From NCBI RefSeq assembly GCF_002261215.1, contig NZ_NEVS01000004.1, forward strand, positions 372,001 to 436,000: a stretch of 64,000 nucleotides of DNA, in the 5' to 3' direction. The notes beneath the pieces were generated by a model. The model ran no database searches, had not been told where the DNA came from, and worked only from the letters and a program-made list of their open reading frames with translations. The position numbers and the translations under genes were made by a program. The stretch comes from Bordetella genomosp. 11 (GTDB lineage: Bacteria > Pseudomonadota > Gammaproteobacteria > Burkholderiales > Burkholderiaceae_B). This document shows, piece by piece, positions 1 to 9,215 of this stretch. Position 1 is the first letter of the stretch, and each line of letters opens with the position of its first letter.

Positions 1-648
1 TTCGAGTCGGCACTGGCGCCGGTGGAAAAGCTGCGCACCCGGCTCGCGCATCCGGCCACCGCGGCCGAGGTGTTCGCCGCGTCGCTGCAGGAAGACATCC
101 GCAATGCCGAACGTTCCCTGCAATCGCTGGACGCGGCCGCCTGCGAGCGCGCCGTGGATGCCGTGCTGGCGGCCCGCCGGATCTACATCGTCGGTTTCGG
201 CGCCAGCGGCTTCCTGGCTGGCCTGCTGCACCGCTCGCTGTTCATGCATTGCGACGTGGTCGAATCCCTGGCGGGGCCGGGCGGCGTGTCGCAGGCCGCG
301 CGGCGGCTGCCGCGCATGAAGCCGGACGACCTGATGATCGTCATCGGCTTTCCGCGCTACGTCAACGATACCGTCGCGCTTGCCAAGGCCGCCAAGGATG
401 CCCGCGTTCCCGTGCTGGCGCTGACCGACAAGCCCACGTCGCCGTTGGCGCCGCTGGCGTCCGTGGCGCTGTATGCCTATTCCGAGCGGCAGCTGTCCGC
501 CAACGCGGAAACCGCGGCGCTGGGCCTGATCGAGGCCCTGGCCGCGGCCGTGGCGTTCCGCGCGAAAGACTCGGTCGCCTCCGCGCTTGAAGCGACCCAA
601 TCCATCATGCCGTGGCTGATCCATGGCGCAGGAGATAGAAACCGATGA
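1..648 (+). CDS. MurR/RpiR-family transcriptional regulator, SIS domain part (5' end outside window)
   Basis: The reading frame is open from base 1, so the N-terminal helix-turn-helix expected in this family lies outside the window. What remains is a SIS (sugar isomerase) fold. A segment ending in [14 protein letters not shown] matches the phosphosugar-binding strand-loop, followed by a second alpha/beta half with [12 protein letters not shown] and [16 protein letters not shown]. RpiR proteins use this domain to sense a small ligand and repress or activate the neighbouring genes. The stop codon overlaps the ATG of the isoaspartyl peptidase gene (ATGA), so it is translationally coupled to the peptide-uptake operon and probably regulates it. 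The ligand cannot be read from the sequence; in peptide-uptake contexts it need not be a sugar phosphate. Confidence 0.85.
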   Translation, partial: FESALAPVEKLRTRLAHPATAAEVFAASLQEDIRNAERSLQSLDAAACERAVDAVLAARRIYIVGFGASGFLAGLLHRSLFMHCDVVESLAGPGGVSQAARRLPRMKPDDLMIVIGFPRYVNDTVALAKAAKDARVPVLALTDKPTSPLAPLASVALYAYSERQLSANAETAALGLIEALAAAVAFRAKDSVASALEATQSIMPWLIHGAGDRNR

Positions 649-1622
649 TCCAACCCGTAGTTGCCATCCATGGCGGCGCCGGCACCATGTCCCGGGCCTC
701 GATATCCCCGGCGCAGGAACGGGAGTACCTGGACGCCCTGAACGAAATCCTGGCCGCCGCGCAAGCCGTGCTGGCGCGGGGCGGCAGCGCGCTGGACGCG
801 GTGACGGAGGCCGTCACGCGGCTGGAGGACTGCCCGCTGTTCAATGCCGGTCATGGCGCCGTCTACACCAGCGCGGGCACGCACGAGCTGGACGCCTCCA
901 TCATGGACGGCGCCACGCTGCGTTCCGGCGCCATCGCCAATGTGAGCTGCGTGCGCAATCCGGTGCTGGCCGCCCGCCGTGTCATGGAAGACAGCAAGCA
1001 TGTGTTCTTCGTGGGCGAGGGGGCGGAAGCATTCGCCCGCGAGGAAGGGCTGGAAATCGTCGACCCGTCGTATTTTTCGACGCCGGCGCGCTACGAACAG
1101 CTGCTGCGCGTCCAGCGCGAGCAGCCCGGCGCGGCGGTGCTGGACCACGATGGCCAGGCCATAGTGGCGGGCGTGCAGCCGGCCGCGGCGCCCATCGACC
1201 CGGACCGCAAGTTCGGCACGGTGGGCGCGGTGGCGCTGGACGCGCAAGGCAATCTGGCGGCGGCGACCTCGACGGGCGGCGTGACCAACAAGCAGGTGGG
1301 CCGCGTCGGCGATGCCCCGCTGATCGGTGCCGGTTGCTATGCCGCCAATGCGACCTGCGCGGTGTCCACCACGGGAACCGGCGAGATGTTTATCCGCATG
1401 GTGGCGTCCTATGACGTCGCGGCGCAGATGGAATACCGCGGCGTATCCCTGGAAGAGGCGACTCATTCGGTCATGCACGAAAAGCTGCCGCGCATCGGCG
1501 GCAAGGGCGGCCTGATCGCGGTGGACGCCAGGGGCAATGTGTCGCTGACGTTCAATACCGAAGGGATGTACCGCGGGTACGCCCGCGTGGGCGAAGCGCC
1601 GGTGGCCGCGATCTATCGATGA
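645..1622 (+). CDS. iaaA: Isoaspartyl peptidase / plant-type L-asparaginase (Ntn hydrolase)
   Basis: The 325-residue protein has the typical family length. It starts with the conserved [10 protein letters not shown] segment and carries the autocleavage site at G191/T192 ([10 protein letters not shown]), where Thr192 becomes the N-terminal nucleophile of the beta subunit. Downstream [11 protein letters not shown] and a later TTGTGE segment are the substrate-binding loops of the family. The enzyme hydrolyses beta-aspartyl dipeptides and asparagine after self-processing, in the cytoplasm. It sits between the RpiR regulator and a Gsi-like dipeptide/glutathione importer, the usual setting for this gene in E. 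coli and Burkholderiales, so it probably digests imported isoaspartyl peptides. Confidence 0.93.
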   Translation: MIQPVVAIHGGAGTMSRASISPAQEREYLDALNEILAAAQAVLARGGSALDAVTEAVTRLEDCPLFNAGHGAVYTSAGTHELDASIMDGATLRSGAIANVSCVRNPVLAARRVMEDSKHVFFVGEGAEAFAREEGLEIVDPSYFSTPARYEQLLRVQREQPGAAVLDHDGQAIVAGVQPAAAPIDPDRKFGTVGAVALDAQGNLAAATSTGGVTNKQVGRVGDAPLIGAGCYAANATCAVSTTGTGEMFIRMVASYDVAAQMEYRGVSLEEATHSVMHEKLPRIGGKGGLIAVDARGNVSLTFNTEGMYRGYARVGEAPVAAIYR

Positions 1623-1668
1623 TCGCGGTGGCGAACGCGCATGGCAATTGTTTTGCAAGGGGATGAAT

Positions 1669-3591
1669 ATGGCCGATAGCAGGATGGCCAACCAGGCAGC
1701 GGACCGCCGCGTCGATCGGCTGGCGTTGCCGGAAAATCGCGTGGTCCAGGTAAGCGACCTGACCGTGCGCTTCGTGTCCGCGGAGCGGACCGTGGAGGCC
1801 GTGCGCGACCTGTCCTTCCACGTCGACCGGGGCGAGACCCTGGCCATCGTGGGTGAATCCGGATCGGGCAAGTCGGTGACATCGCTGGCGCTGATGCGCC
1901 TGGTCGAGCACGGCGGCGGCCGCATCGCCCAGGGCAGCATGCTGCTGCGCCGGCGTGCCGGCCAGGTCATCGAACTGGCCGGCGCCAGCCAGCGCGACAT
2001 GCGCGGCGTGCGCGGCGCCGATATGGCGATGATTTTCCAGGAGCCGATGACCTCGCTCAATCCGGTCTTCACGGCCGGCGACCAGATCGCGGAATCCATC
2101 CGCCTGCATCAAGGCAAGGATCGCGCGGCCTCGCGCGCCGAAGCGCTGCGCATGCTGGAACAGGTGCGCATCCCCGAGGCGCGGTCCATCATGGACCGGT
2201 ATCCCCACCAGTTGTCCGGCGGGATGCGCCAGCGCGTGATGATCGCGATGGCATTGGCCTGCAAACCGGCGCTGTTGATCGCGGACGAGCCTACCACGGC
2301 GCTGGACGTCACCATCCAGGCGCAGATCCTGCAACTGATCCGCGCGCTGCAGGAAGAGATGCACATGGGCGTGGTGTTCATCACGCACGACATGGGCGTG
2401 GTGGCCGAAGTCGCCGACCGTGTACTGGTGATGTATCGCGGCGACAAGGTGGAAGAGGGGCCGTCGGCGGAGATCTTCAGCGCCCCGCGCCATCGCTATA
2501 CGCAGGCGCTGCTGTCGGCGGTGCCCCGGCTGGGCTCCATGCGCGGCACGGATCTGCCTGAACGTTTCGAATTGGTGCGGCTGGATGCGGCTTCCGCCGC
2601 GGCCGATGCCGCCGCGGCGCGCGCGCGGGCCGAAGCGCGGCCGCCGCACATGGCGGGCGACCCCATACTGAGCGTGCGCGACCTGGTCACGCGTTTCGAT
2701 CTGCGCGGCGGCATCCTGAGCCGCGTGCGCGGGCGCGTGCATGCGGTGGAAAAGGTCAGCTTCGATCTCTATCCCGGCGAGACGCTGGCGCTGGTCGGGG
2801 AATCGGGCTGCGGCAAATCGACGACCGGCCGTTCGCTGCTGCGCCTGACGGAAAGCCAGGGGGGCAGCATCGTGCTGGAAGGCCGCGATATCGGCAAGCT
2901 CAAGGGGCAGGAGCTGCAGGCGCTGCGCCGCGATATCCAGTTCGTTTTCCAGGATCCGTTCGCGTCGCTCGATCCGCGCGTGACGGTGGGATTCTCCATC
3001 ATGGAACCCCTGCTGGTGCATGGCGTGGCCAGCGGCAAGGAAGCGGAGCGCCGCGTCGCCGACCTGCTGGAGCGCGTCGGTTTGCCATCAGCCATGGCAC
3101 AGCGCTATCCGCACGAGTTTTCCGGCGGCCAGCGGCAGCGGGTGTGCATCGCCCGGGCGCTGGCGCTGAACCCCAAAGTGGTGATCGCGGACGAATCGGT
3201 GTCGGCGCTGGATGTATCCATCCAGGCGCAGATCGTCAATTTGCTGATCGACCTGCAGCGCGACCTGGGCGTGTCTTTCCTGTTCATCTCGCACGATATG
3301 GCGGTGGTCGAACGCGTCAGCCATCGCGTGGCGGTGATGTATCTGGGCCAGATCGTCGAGATCGGCCCGCGCCGGGCGATTTTCGAGAATCCGCAGCACG
3401 CCTATACCAAGAAGCTGATGGCGGCCGTGCCGATCGCCGATCCGGCGCGACGCCACCTGAAGCGCACCCTGTTGACCGAAGAGATTCCCAGTCCCATCCG
3501 CAAGCCTGGCGACGAGCCCGTCGTCGCGCCGCTGGTCAACGTCGGGCCGGGCCATTTCGTGGCGCGGCATGCCGTGGGCGGCCTGTATTGA
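1669..3591 (+). CDS. gsiA: Dipeptide/glutathione ABC transporter, fused tandem ATPase
   Basis: About 640 residues contain two complete ABC ATPase domains in one chain, as in GsiA. The first has Walker [12 protein letters not shown], signature LSGGMRQR and Walker [13 protein letters not shown]. The second has [21 protein letters not shown] and [12 protein letters not shown]. Each ATPase is followed by the C-terminal oligopeptide-transporter motif. The ATG at 1669 was chosen because AAGGGGAT lies just upstream at good spacing; a TTG at 1648 and an ATG at 1663 are also in frame. It would energise the two permeases encoded at 5321 and 6249. Substrate (glutathione versus other dipeptides) is inferred from gene order and fusion, not proven. 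Confidence 0.93.
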   Translation: MADSRMANQAADRRVDRLALPENRVVQVSDLTVRFVSAERTVEAVRDLSFHVDRGETLAIVGESGSGKSVTSLALMRLVEHGGGRIAQGSMLLRRRAGQVIELAGASQRDMRGVRGADMAMIFQEPMTSLNPVFTAGDQIAESIRLHQGKDRAASRAEALRMLEQVRIPEARSIMDRYPHQLSGGMRQRVMIAMALACKPALLIADEPTTALDVTIQAQILQLIRALQEEMHMGVVFITHDMGVVAEVADRVLVMYRGDKVEEGPSAEIFSAPRHRYTQALLSAVPRLGSMRGTDLPERFELVRLDAASAAADAAAARARAEARPPHMAGDPILSVRDLVTRFDLRGGILSRVRGRVHAVEKVSFDLYPGETLALVGESGCGKSTTGRSLLRLTESQGGSIVLEGRDIGKLKGQELQALRRDIQFVFQDPFASLDPRVTVGFSIMEPLLVHGVASGKEAERRVADLLERVGLPSAMAQRYPHEFSGGQRQRVCIARALALNPKVVIADESVSALDVSIQAQIVNLLIDLQRDLGVSFLFISHDMAVVERVSHRVAVMYLGQIVEIGPRRAIFENPQHAYTKKLMAAVPIADPARRHLKRTLLTEEIPSPIRKPGDEPVVAPLVNVGPGHFVARHAVGGLY

Positions 3592-3673
3592 AACCAGGCT
3601 ATCCGCATTCCGTCGCGCCATATCTGCCGTTGTTTCTCCACCAACCCTCCTTTACGAACCAGGAGTGCATCAC

Positions 3674-5230
3674 ATGAAAACATTGCGCCCCACCCGCCTG
3701 ATGGCCGCCGCCGCGCTGGCCTTCGGCATCGCCGCGTCGCCGCTCGCGCACGCGACCAAGGATGTGACTTTCGCGGTGTCCATCGCGCTGGAAACGCTGG
3801 ATCCCTACAACACCAATAGCACCCTGAACCAGGCCGCCGGCAAGGCGTACTACGAAGGCCTGTTCGAGTTCGACAAGGACCTGAAGATCCAGCCCGTGCT
3901 GGCCACCGGCTATGAAGTCAGCCCCGACGGCCTGGTCTACACGATCAAGCTGCGTAAGGGCGTGAAATTCCAGGACGGTACGGACTTCACGGCGGAGGCC
4001 GTCAAGGTCAACTTCGACCGCGTGTCCAATCCCGAGAACCGCCTGACGCGCTATACGCAGTTCAACCAGGTGGAGAAAACCGAAGTCGTCGATCCCTACA
4101 CCGTCCGCATCACCCTTAAGCGTCCGTTCTCGGCATTCATCAACGCGCTGGCCCATCCCGCGGCGATGATGATCTCGCCCACCGCGCTGAAGAAGTGGGG
4201 CAATAAGGATATCGGCTTTCACCCCGTCGGCACGGGCCCCTTCGAGTTCGTCGAATGGAAGCCGGCCGAATACCTGAAGGTGAAGAAGTTCGACGGCTAC
4301 TGGCGCAAGGGCTATCCCAAGGTCGATACGCTGACCTTCCGCACCGTGACGGACAACAATACCCGCGCCGCCGTGGTGCAGACCGGCGAGGCGCAGTTCG
4401 CCTTCCCGGTCCCGTACGAGCAGGCCGCCACGCTGGCCAAGAACGACAAGATCGACGTGGTCGACCGCAAGAACTCGATCATGGCCCGCTATATGTCGAT
4501 GAACGTCCAGCAAAAGCCTTTCGATAACCCGAAGGTGCGCCAGGCTATCAATTACGCCATCAACAAGCAGGCGCTGATCAAGGTCGCCTATGCCGGCTAT
4601 GCCACCGTCTCCACCGGCGTGGTTCCGCAGGGCGTCGAGTATGCCTACGAGATCGACAAGAAGGGCTGGCCCTACGACCCCAAGAAGGCGCGCGAACTGC
4701 TGAAGGAAGCCGGCTATCCCAACGGTTTCGAAAGCACGCTGTGGTCCGCCTATAACGACGGCACGTCGCAGAAGATCGTGCAGTTCCTGCAGCAGCAGCT
4801 GGCCCAGGTCGGCATCAAGGTGTCGGTCGAGGTGCTGGAATCCGGCCAGCGCGTGCAGCGCGTCCAGCAGGTGCAAAAGCCCGCGGATGCCAAGGTGCGG
4901 ATGTACTACGCCGGCTGGTCGTCGTCCACGGGCGAGGCAGACTGGGGCCTGCGTCCCTTGCTGGCCACCGAAGCCTTCCCGCCGCAGCTGAACAACACGG
5001 CCTACTACTCCAACCCCAAGGTCGACGACGACATCAAGAAGGCGTTGACGACCACCAACAAGGACGAGAAGACGGCCCTGTACAAGGACGCGCAGGAAAC
5101 CATCTGGAAGGATGCGCCGTGGGCCTTCCTGGTCACCCAGGGCAACGTGTACATCAAGTCGAAGAACCTGACCGGCGTGTATGTGATGCCCGACACCAGC
5201 TTCTGGTTCGGCGACGTCGATCTGAAGTGA
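3674..5230 (+). CDS. gsiB: Periplasmic dipeptide/glutathione-binding protein (SBP_bac_5)
   Basis: The 518-residue extracellular solute-binding protein of family 5 starts at the ATG at 3674, which has AGGAG eight bases upstream. A Sec signal peptide is visible ([21 protein letters not shown]). The mature protein opens with [19 protein letters not shown] and contains the family pattern of peptide-binding proteins ([27 protein letters not shown]). It would capture the peptide in the periplasm and hand it to the GsiC/GsiD-like permease pair. About 80 bases separate it from the ATPase gene, enough for extra expression control of the binding protein, although no promoter is obvious there. Confidence 0.93.
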   Translation: MKTLRPTRLMAAAALAFGIAASPLAHATKDVTFAVSIALETLDPYNTNSTLNQAAGKAYYEGLFEFDKDLKIQPVLATGYEVSPDGLVYTIKLRKGVKFQDGTDFTAEAVKVNFDRVSNPENRLTRYTQFNQVEKTEVVDPYTVRITLKRPFSAFINALAHPAAMMISPTALKKWGNKDIGFHPVGTGPFEFVEWKPAEYLKVKKFDGYWRKGYPKVDTLTFRTVTDNNTRAAVVQTGEAQFAFPVPYEQAATLAKNDKIDVVDRKNSIMARYMSMNVQQKPFDNPKVRQAINYAINKQALIKVAYAGYATVSTGVVPQGVEYAYEIDKKGWPYDPKKARELLKEAGYPNGFESTLWSAYNDGTSQKIVQFLQQQLAQVGIKVSVEVLESGQRVQRVQQVQKPADAKVRMYYAGWSSSTGEADWGLRPLLATEAFPPQLNNTAYYSNPKVDDDIKKALTTTNKDEKTALYKDAQETIWKDAPWAFLVTQGNVYIKSKNLTGVYVMPDTSFWFGDVDLK

Positions 5231-5320
5231 TGAACGTTCGGCCGGACATGGCGCCGCGGCGCCATGTCCGCGCCGTGGCATGACCGCGCGGATGCCGCGC
5301 ATCCGCGCGCAGGAATTCTT

Positions 5321-6241
5321 ATGCTTACCTATATCGTCAAGCGCCTTCTGGGCATGATCCCCACGCTGCTGCTGGTTATCGCGGTGGTGTTCATGTTCGT
5401 CCATATGCTGCCCGGAGACCCCGCGCGGCTGGCGGCCGGCCAGGATGCCGACGAGCAGACCGTGCAGCTGGTGCGCCAGGAGCTGGGGCTGGACCTGCCG
5501 CTGCCGCAGCAGTTCGTCCGCTATTTCACGCATATGCTCCAGGGCGACCTGGGCGTTTCGCTGCGCAGCAAGCGTCCGGTCAGCACCGAGATCGCCGATC
5601 GCTTCGTGCCGACGCTGCTGCTGACGCTGGCCAGCATGGTGTGGTCGGTGCTGTTCGGCATGATCATCGGCATCGCGTCGGCCGTGTGGCGCAACCGTTG
5701 GCCCGACCGGCTGGGCATGACGCTGGCGGTCTCCGGCATTTCGTTTCCGGCATTCGCGCTGGGCATGATGCTGATGCAGGTTTTCTCTGTCCAGCTCGGG
5801 TGGCTGCCGACCATAGGCGCGTCCAGCTGGCAACACTACATATTGCCCTCGATTACGCTGGGTGCCGCCGTGGCGGCCGTGATGGCGCGTTTTACCCGCG
5901 CTTCCTTCGTCGAGGTCATCCAGGAGGACTTCGTGCGCACGGCGCGGGCCAAGGGCCTGGCCGAATCGGTGGTCGTGGCCAAGCACACCCTGCGCAACGC
6001 CCTGATTCCCGTGGTGACGATGATGGGCCTGCAGTTCGGCTTCCTGCTGGGCGGATCCATCGTGGTGGAGACCGTTTTCAGCTGGCCCGGACTGGGCGCG
6101 CTGCTGGTCGATGCCGTCACGCAGCGCGACTATCCGGTCATCCAGGGCCTGGTGCTGCTGTTTTCCCTGGAGTTCATTCTGATCAACCTGGTGGTCGACG
6201 TGCTGTATGGCGTGATCAATCCCAGCATCCGGTACAAGTGA
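5321..6241 (+). CDS. gsiC: Dipeptide/glutathione ABC transporter permease, GsiC/DppB type
   Basis: The 306-residue integral membrane protein begins [20 protein letters not shown], the standard N-terminal helix of DppB-type permeases, followed by [11 protein letters not shown]. The EAA loop is readable as [26 protein letters not shown], the contact point with the ATPase. The ATG at 5321 fits the conserved N-terminus better than an in-frame start at 5264. It forms a heterodimer with the next gene product in the inner membrane. Confidence 0.93.
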   Translation: MLTYIVKRLLGMIPTLLLVIAVVFMFVHMLPGDPARLAAGQDADEQTVQLVRQELGLDLPLPQQFVRYFTHMLQGDLGVSLRSKRPVSTEIADRFVPTLLLTLASMVWSVLFGMIIGIASAVWRNRWPDRLGMTLAVSGISFPAFALGMMLMQVFSVQLGWLPTIGASSWQHYILPSITLGAAVAAVMARFTRASFVEVIQEDFVRTARAKGLAESVVVAKHTLRNALIPVVTMMGLQFGFLLGGSIVVETVFSWPGLGALLVDAVTQRDYPVIQGLVLLFSLEFILINLVVDVLYGVINPSIRYK

Positions 6242-6248
6242 GGCGGCC

Positions 6249-7166
6249 ATGACGCAACTCGATAACACTGCCGCAGCGGGCGCCACCACGGCCGCCGTGC
6301 CCGCCGCCACCGAAGCGGTGCGCACGCCTTTCAGCGAGTTCTGGCGCAAGTTCAAGAAGCAGCACCTGGCGGTCGCGGCCGGCATTTTCGTGCTGCTGCT
6401 GATCCTGGTGGCCGTATTCGCGCCGTGGATCGTGCCCTTCGACGCCGAGAACTATTTCGACTACGACAACCTGAACGCCGGCCCGTCGCTGGCGCACTGG
6501 TTGGGCGTGGACGCGCTGGGCCGCGATATCTTCAGCCGCATCCTGATGGGCGCGCGCATTTCGCTGGTGACCGGCTTCGTGTCGGTGGTGCTGGGCGCCG
6601 CGGTGGGGACGTTCCTGGGCCTGATGGCCGGCTATTACGAGGGCTGGTGGGAACGCATCAGCATGCGTCTTTCCGACGTGCTGCTCGCATTTCCCGGCAT
6701 GTTGCTGGCCATCGGCGTGGTGGCCATCCTCGGTTCCAGCATGGTCAACGTGGTCGTGGCCGTGGCGGTGTTCAGCGTACCGGCCTTCGCCCGCCTGGTG
6801 CGCGGCAATACGCTGGCGATCAAGCACATGACCTATGTGGAAGCGGTGCGCAGCATCGGCGCTTCGGACTGGACCATCATCCTGCGCCATATCCTGCCGG
6901 GCACGATCTCGCCCATCGTGGTCTACGGCACCATGCGTATCGGCACCTCCATCATCACGGCCGCCAGCCTGTCCTTCCTGGGCATGGGCGCGCAGCCGCC
7001 CACGCCGGAGTGGGGCGCGATGCTGAACGAGGCGCGCGCCGATATGGTGACCTCGCCGCATATTGCCGTGTTTCCGGCGCTGGCGATCTTTCTGACCGTA
7101 TTGGCGTTCAACCTGCTGGGCGACGGCTTGCGCGACGCCCTGGATCCCAAGATCGACCGGCGGTAG
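6249..7166 (+). CDS. gsiD: Dipeptide/glutathione ABC transporter permease, GsiD/DppC type
   Basis: The 305-residue partner permease starts seven bases after gsiC. It has the DppC pattern: a cytosolic N-terminal arm, a first membrane helix ([21 protein letters not shown]), the conserved [18 protein letters not shown] segment, and an EAA loop around [22 protein letters not shown]. The C-terminus [11 protein letters not shown] is diagnostic for the family. Together with the gene at 5321 it forms the translocation channel. It is followed after only two bases by an aminopeptidase gene, so import and hydrolysis are encoded in one transcript. Confidence 0.93.
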   Translation: MTQLDNTAAAGATTAAVPAATEAVRTPFSEFWRKFKKQHLAVAAGIFVLLLILVAVFAPWIVPFDAENYFDYDNLNAGPSLAHWLGVDALGRDIFSRILMGARISLVTGFVSVVLGAAVGTFLGLMAGYYEGWWERISMRLSDVLLAFPGMLLAIGVVAILGSSMVNVVVAVAVFSVPAFARLVRGNTLAIKHMTYVEAVRSIGASDWTIILRHILPGTISPIVVYGTMRIGTSIITAASLSFLGMGAQPPTPEWGAMLNEARADMVTSPHIAVFPALAIFLTVLAFNLLGDGLRDALDPKIDRR

Positions 7167-7168
7167 GC

Positions 7169-8350
7169 ATGATCGAGCCGCAACCCCGTTTCCCGCGCGT
7201 CGGCACGCTGCCCAGCGGCCCGTTGGATTCCCTGTGCGACATCGATGGCGTGACCGTCGGCCATGCCACGTTGGCGCGGGGATCCGTACAGACCGGCGTG
7301 ACCGTCGTGCGGCCGCATGCGGGCGATATCTATCGCGACAAGGTGCCGGCCGCGGCCAGCGTGCTGAACGGCTTCGGCAAAAGCGTGGGCCTGGTGCAGG
7401 TGGAAGAGCTCGGCGTACTGGAAACGCCGATCGCACTGACCAACACCTTCGCCGTCGGTACGGTGGCGAACGCCCAGATCCGCCAGGCCGTCGCGGCCAA
7501 CGCGGAGATCGGCCGAGCCTGGCCCACGGTCAATCCGCTGGTGTTCGAATGCAACGACGGCTACCTGAACGACATCCAGGCGATGGCGGTCAGCGAAGCC
7601 GACTACGTGGCCGCCCTGGAGGCCACGGGGCCGCGTTGCGCGCAGGGCGCCGTCGGTGCCGGCCGCGGCATGTCCTGCTTCGGCTTCAAGGGCGGCATCG
7701 GCAGCGCATCGCGGCGCACGCGGTCGATCGACGATCGGTCGTGGATGGTTGGCGCGCTGGTCCTGGCCAATTTCGGCCGTCAGCCGCTGTTGACGGTCGC
7801 CGGCAGGCCGTTCGGCCGTTGGCTGGAACAGGCGCGTACCGGGGCCGGCGGCCTCGCCGCGGCGAGCGGCGAACGAGCGCCGCATGGCGGCGCGAGGCAG
7901 TCGAGCCATGCCGGCGCCCACACCGCCGGCCACCCAGCCGGCCACGCAGCCCGCCCGGCTGAAGACGACGCCGAGAAAGGCTCCATCATCCTGATGCTGG
8001 CCACCGACGCGCCGCTCGACGCCCGGCAACTGCGCCGGCTTTCCCTGCGCGCGGGCGCCGGCCTGGCCCGCACCGGTTCGGTATTCGGCCACGGCAGCGG
8101 CGACATCGCCCTGGCGTTTTCCACGGCGTACACCGTGCCGCACCTGGCGCAGCGGCCGATGCCGGCCATCGCCATGCTGCACGAAACCCGCATCGATCCG
8201 CTGTTCGAGGCGGCCGCGGAAGCCACGGAGCAGGCCATCCTGCACGCCCTGTGGCATGCCGAGGGCGTGACCGGCCGCGACGGCCATGAACGCCAGGCCA
8301 TCCGCGATGCCATTCCCGCGTGGCCGCAATGGCTGGCCGCGGGGCCATGA
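7169..8350 (+). CDS. P1-family (DmpA-like) aminopeptidase, Ntn/autoprocessing hydrolase
   Basis: The 393-residue protein resembles the S58/P1 family of D-/beta-aminopeptidases (DmpA, BapA). It starts with DSLCDIDGVTVGHATL and carries PVALTNT-like (PIALTNTFAVGT) and VFECNDGYLNDI segments. The autocleavage nucleophile is Ser272 in GSIILMLATDAPLDARQL, equivalent to the Gly/Ser processing site of DmpA. The residues just before the cleavage site form a His/Ala/Gly-rich low-complexity linker (about 235-265) that is unlike the flanking sequence. Family members remove N-terminal D- or beta-amino acids from peptides. The gene follows the permease by two bases and precedes a second D-aminopeptidase gene, suggesting hydrolysis of unusual imported peptides. 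Confidence 0.88.
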   Translation: MIEPQPRFPRVGTLPSGPLDSLCDIDGVTVGHATLARGSVQTGVTVVRPHAGDIYRDKVPAAASVLNGFGKSVGLVQVEELGVLETPIALTNTFAVGTVANAQIRQAVAANAEIGRAWPTVNPLVFECNDGYLNDIQAMAVSEADYVAALEATGPRCAQGAVGAGRGMSCFGFKGGIGSASRRTRSIDDRSWMVGALVLANFGRQPLLTVAGRPFGRWLEQARTGAGGLAAASGERAPHGGARQSSHAGAHTAGHPAGHAARPAEDDAEKGSIILMLATDAPLDARQLRRLSLRAGAGLARTGSVFGHGSGDIALAFSTAYTVPHLAQRPMPAIAMLHETRIDPLFEAAAEATEQAILHALWHAEGVTGRDGHERQAIRDAIPAWPQWLAAGP

Positions 8351-8377
8351 TCACCTTCCTCTCTTGATCGAGCAGTC

Positions 8378-9196
8378 ATGCGCATATTGATTTCCACCGA
8401 TATCGAGGGCGTCGCCGGCGTCTTCCATTCCCAGCAGGTCACCGCCGGCAATACCGAATACGAGCGTGCCCGCGCCTGGATGACGGGCGAAGCCAATGCC
8501 GCCGTCGCCGGCGCCTTCGAGGGCGGCGCCGACGACGTGCTGGTCAACGACTCGCATGGCGGCTATCGCAATCTGCTGCCCGACGGTATCGACGAACGCG
8601 CCCGCCTGGTACTGGGCAAGCCGCGCTATCTCGGCATGGTCGGCGGCCTGGAGGAAGCCTGCGATGCCGTATTCATGGTCGGCTATCACTCGCGCGCCCA
8701 GGGACGCGGCGTGCTGGCCCACACCATCAACGGTTTTTCCTTCGCCAAGGTCCGCATCAACGGCATGGAGTTGGGCGAAGCCGGACTGTACGGCGCGCTG
8801 GCAGGGGAACTGGGCGTGCCCGTGGCCCTGGCCAGCGGCGACGATGTGTTCATCGGCGAAACGCGCGAGCTCTTCCCCGGCGCGGTCTGGGTGCAGACCA
8901 AGATCGCGCGCGGGCAGGGGAGCGGGGTATCGCTGTCGCCGGCCGCCGCGCGAGCCGCCATCCGCGAGGCCGCGCGCGCGGCCATGGGCAATATCGGCAC
9001 GCTCAAGCCCTGGCGCATCGAACCGCCTATAGAATGCGTCCTGCAGACCCAGACCTCGGCCCTGGCCGATCTGTTCTGCACCTGGCCCGCGCTGGAGCGC
9101 GTGGACGGCGTGACGCTGCGCTTCACCACGGAAAGCATGCAGGCCGCCATCCGGACGCTGAACAGCCTGGCCGCCATGTCATTCATGCTGCGCTGA
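8378..9196 (+). CDS. dppA: M55-family D-aminopeptidase, DppA-like
   Basis: The 272-residue protein belongs to the zinc D-aminopeptidase family typified by Bacillus DppA. The N-terminus MRILISTDIEGVAGV supplies the first metal ligands (Asp8, Glu10). VNDSHGGYRNLLPD and MVGYHSRA supply the conserved His ligands. These enzymes form a decameric self-compartmentalised ring and release N-terminal D-amino acids in the cytosol. It lies between the DmpA-like peptidase and an Xaa-Pro aminopeptidase, in line with the operon. A D-Ala peptide (cell-wall fragment) substrate is plausible but inferred. The symbol is by family; it is unrelated to the E. coli dipeptide-binding protein of the same name. Confidence 0.88.
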   Translation: MRILISTDIEGVAGVFHSQQVTAGNTEYERARAWMTGEANAAVAGAFEGGADDVLVNDSHGGYRNLLPDGIDERARLVLGKPRYLGMVGGLEEACDAVFMVGYHSRAQGRGVLAHTINGFSFAKVRINGMELGEAGLYGALAGELGVPVALASGDDVFIGETRELFPGAVWVQTKIARGQGSGVSLSPAAARAAIREAARAAMGNIGTLKPWRIEPPIECVLQTQTSALADLFCTWPALERVDGVTLRFTTESMQAAIRTLNSLAAMSFMLR

Positions 9197-9215
9197 AAGG
9201 CGCCCGAGGATTCCG

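Noticed and set aside
3599..6385. A 900-codon open frame opposite gsiB/gsiC
   Set aside because: The plus-strand transporter genes are unambiguous by motif; the opposite frame has only His/Gln/Arg-rich noise.
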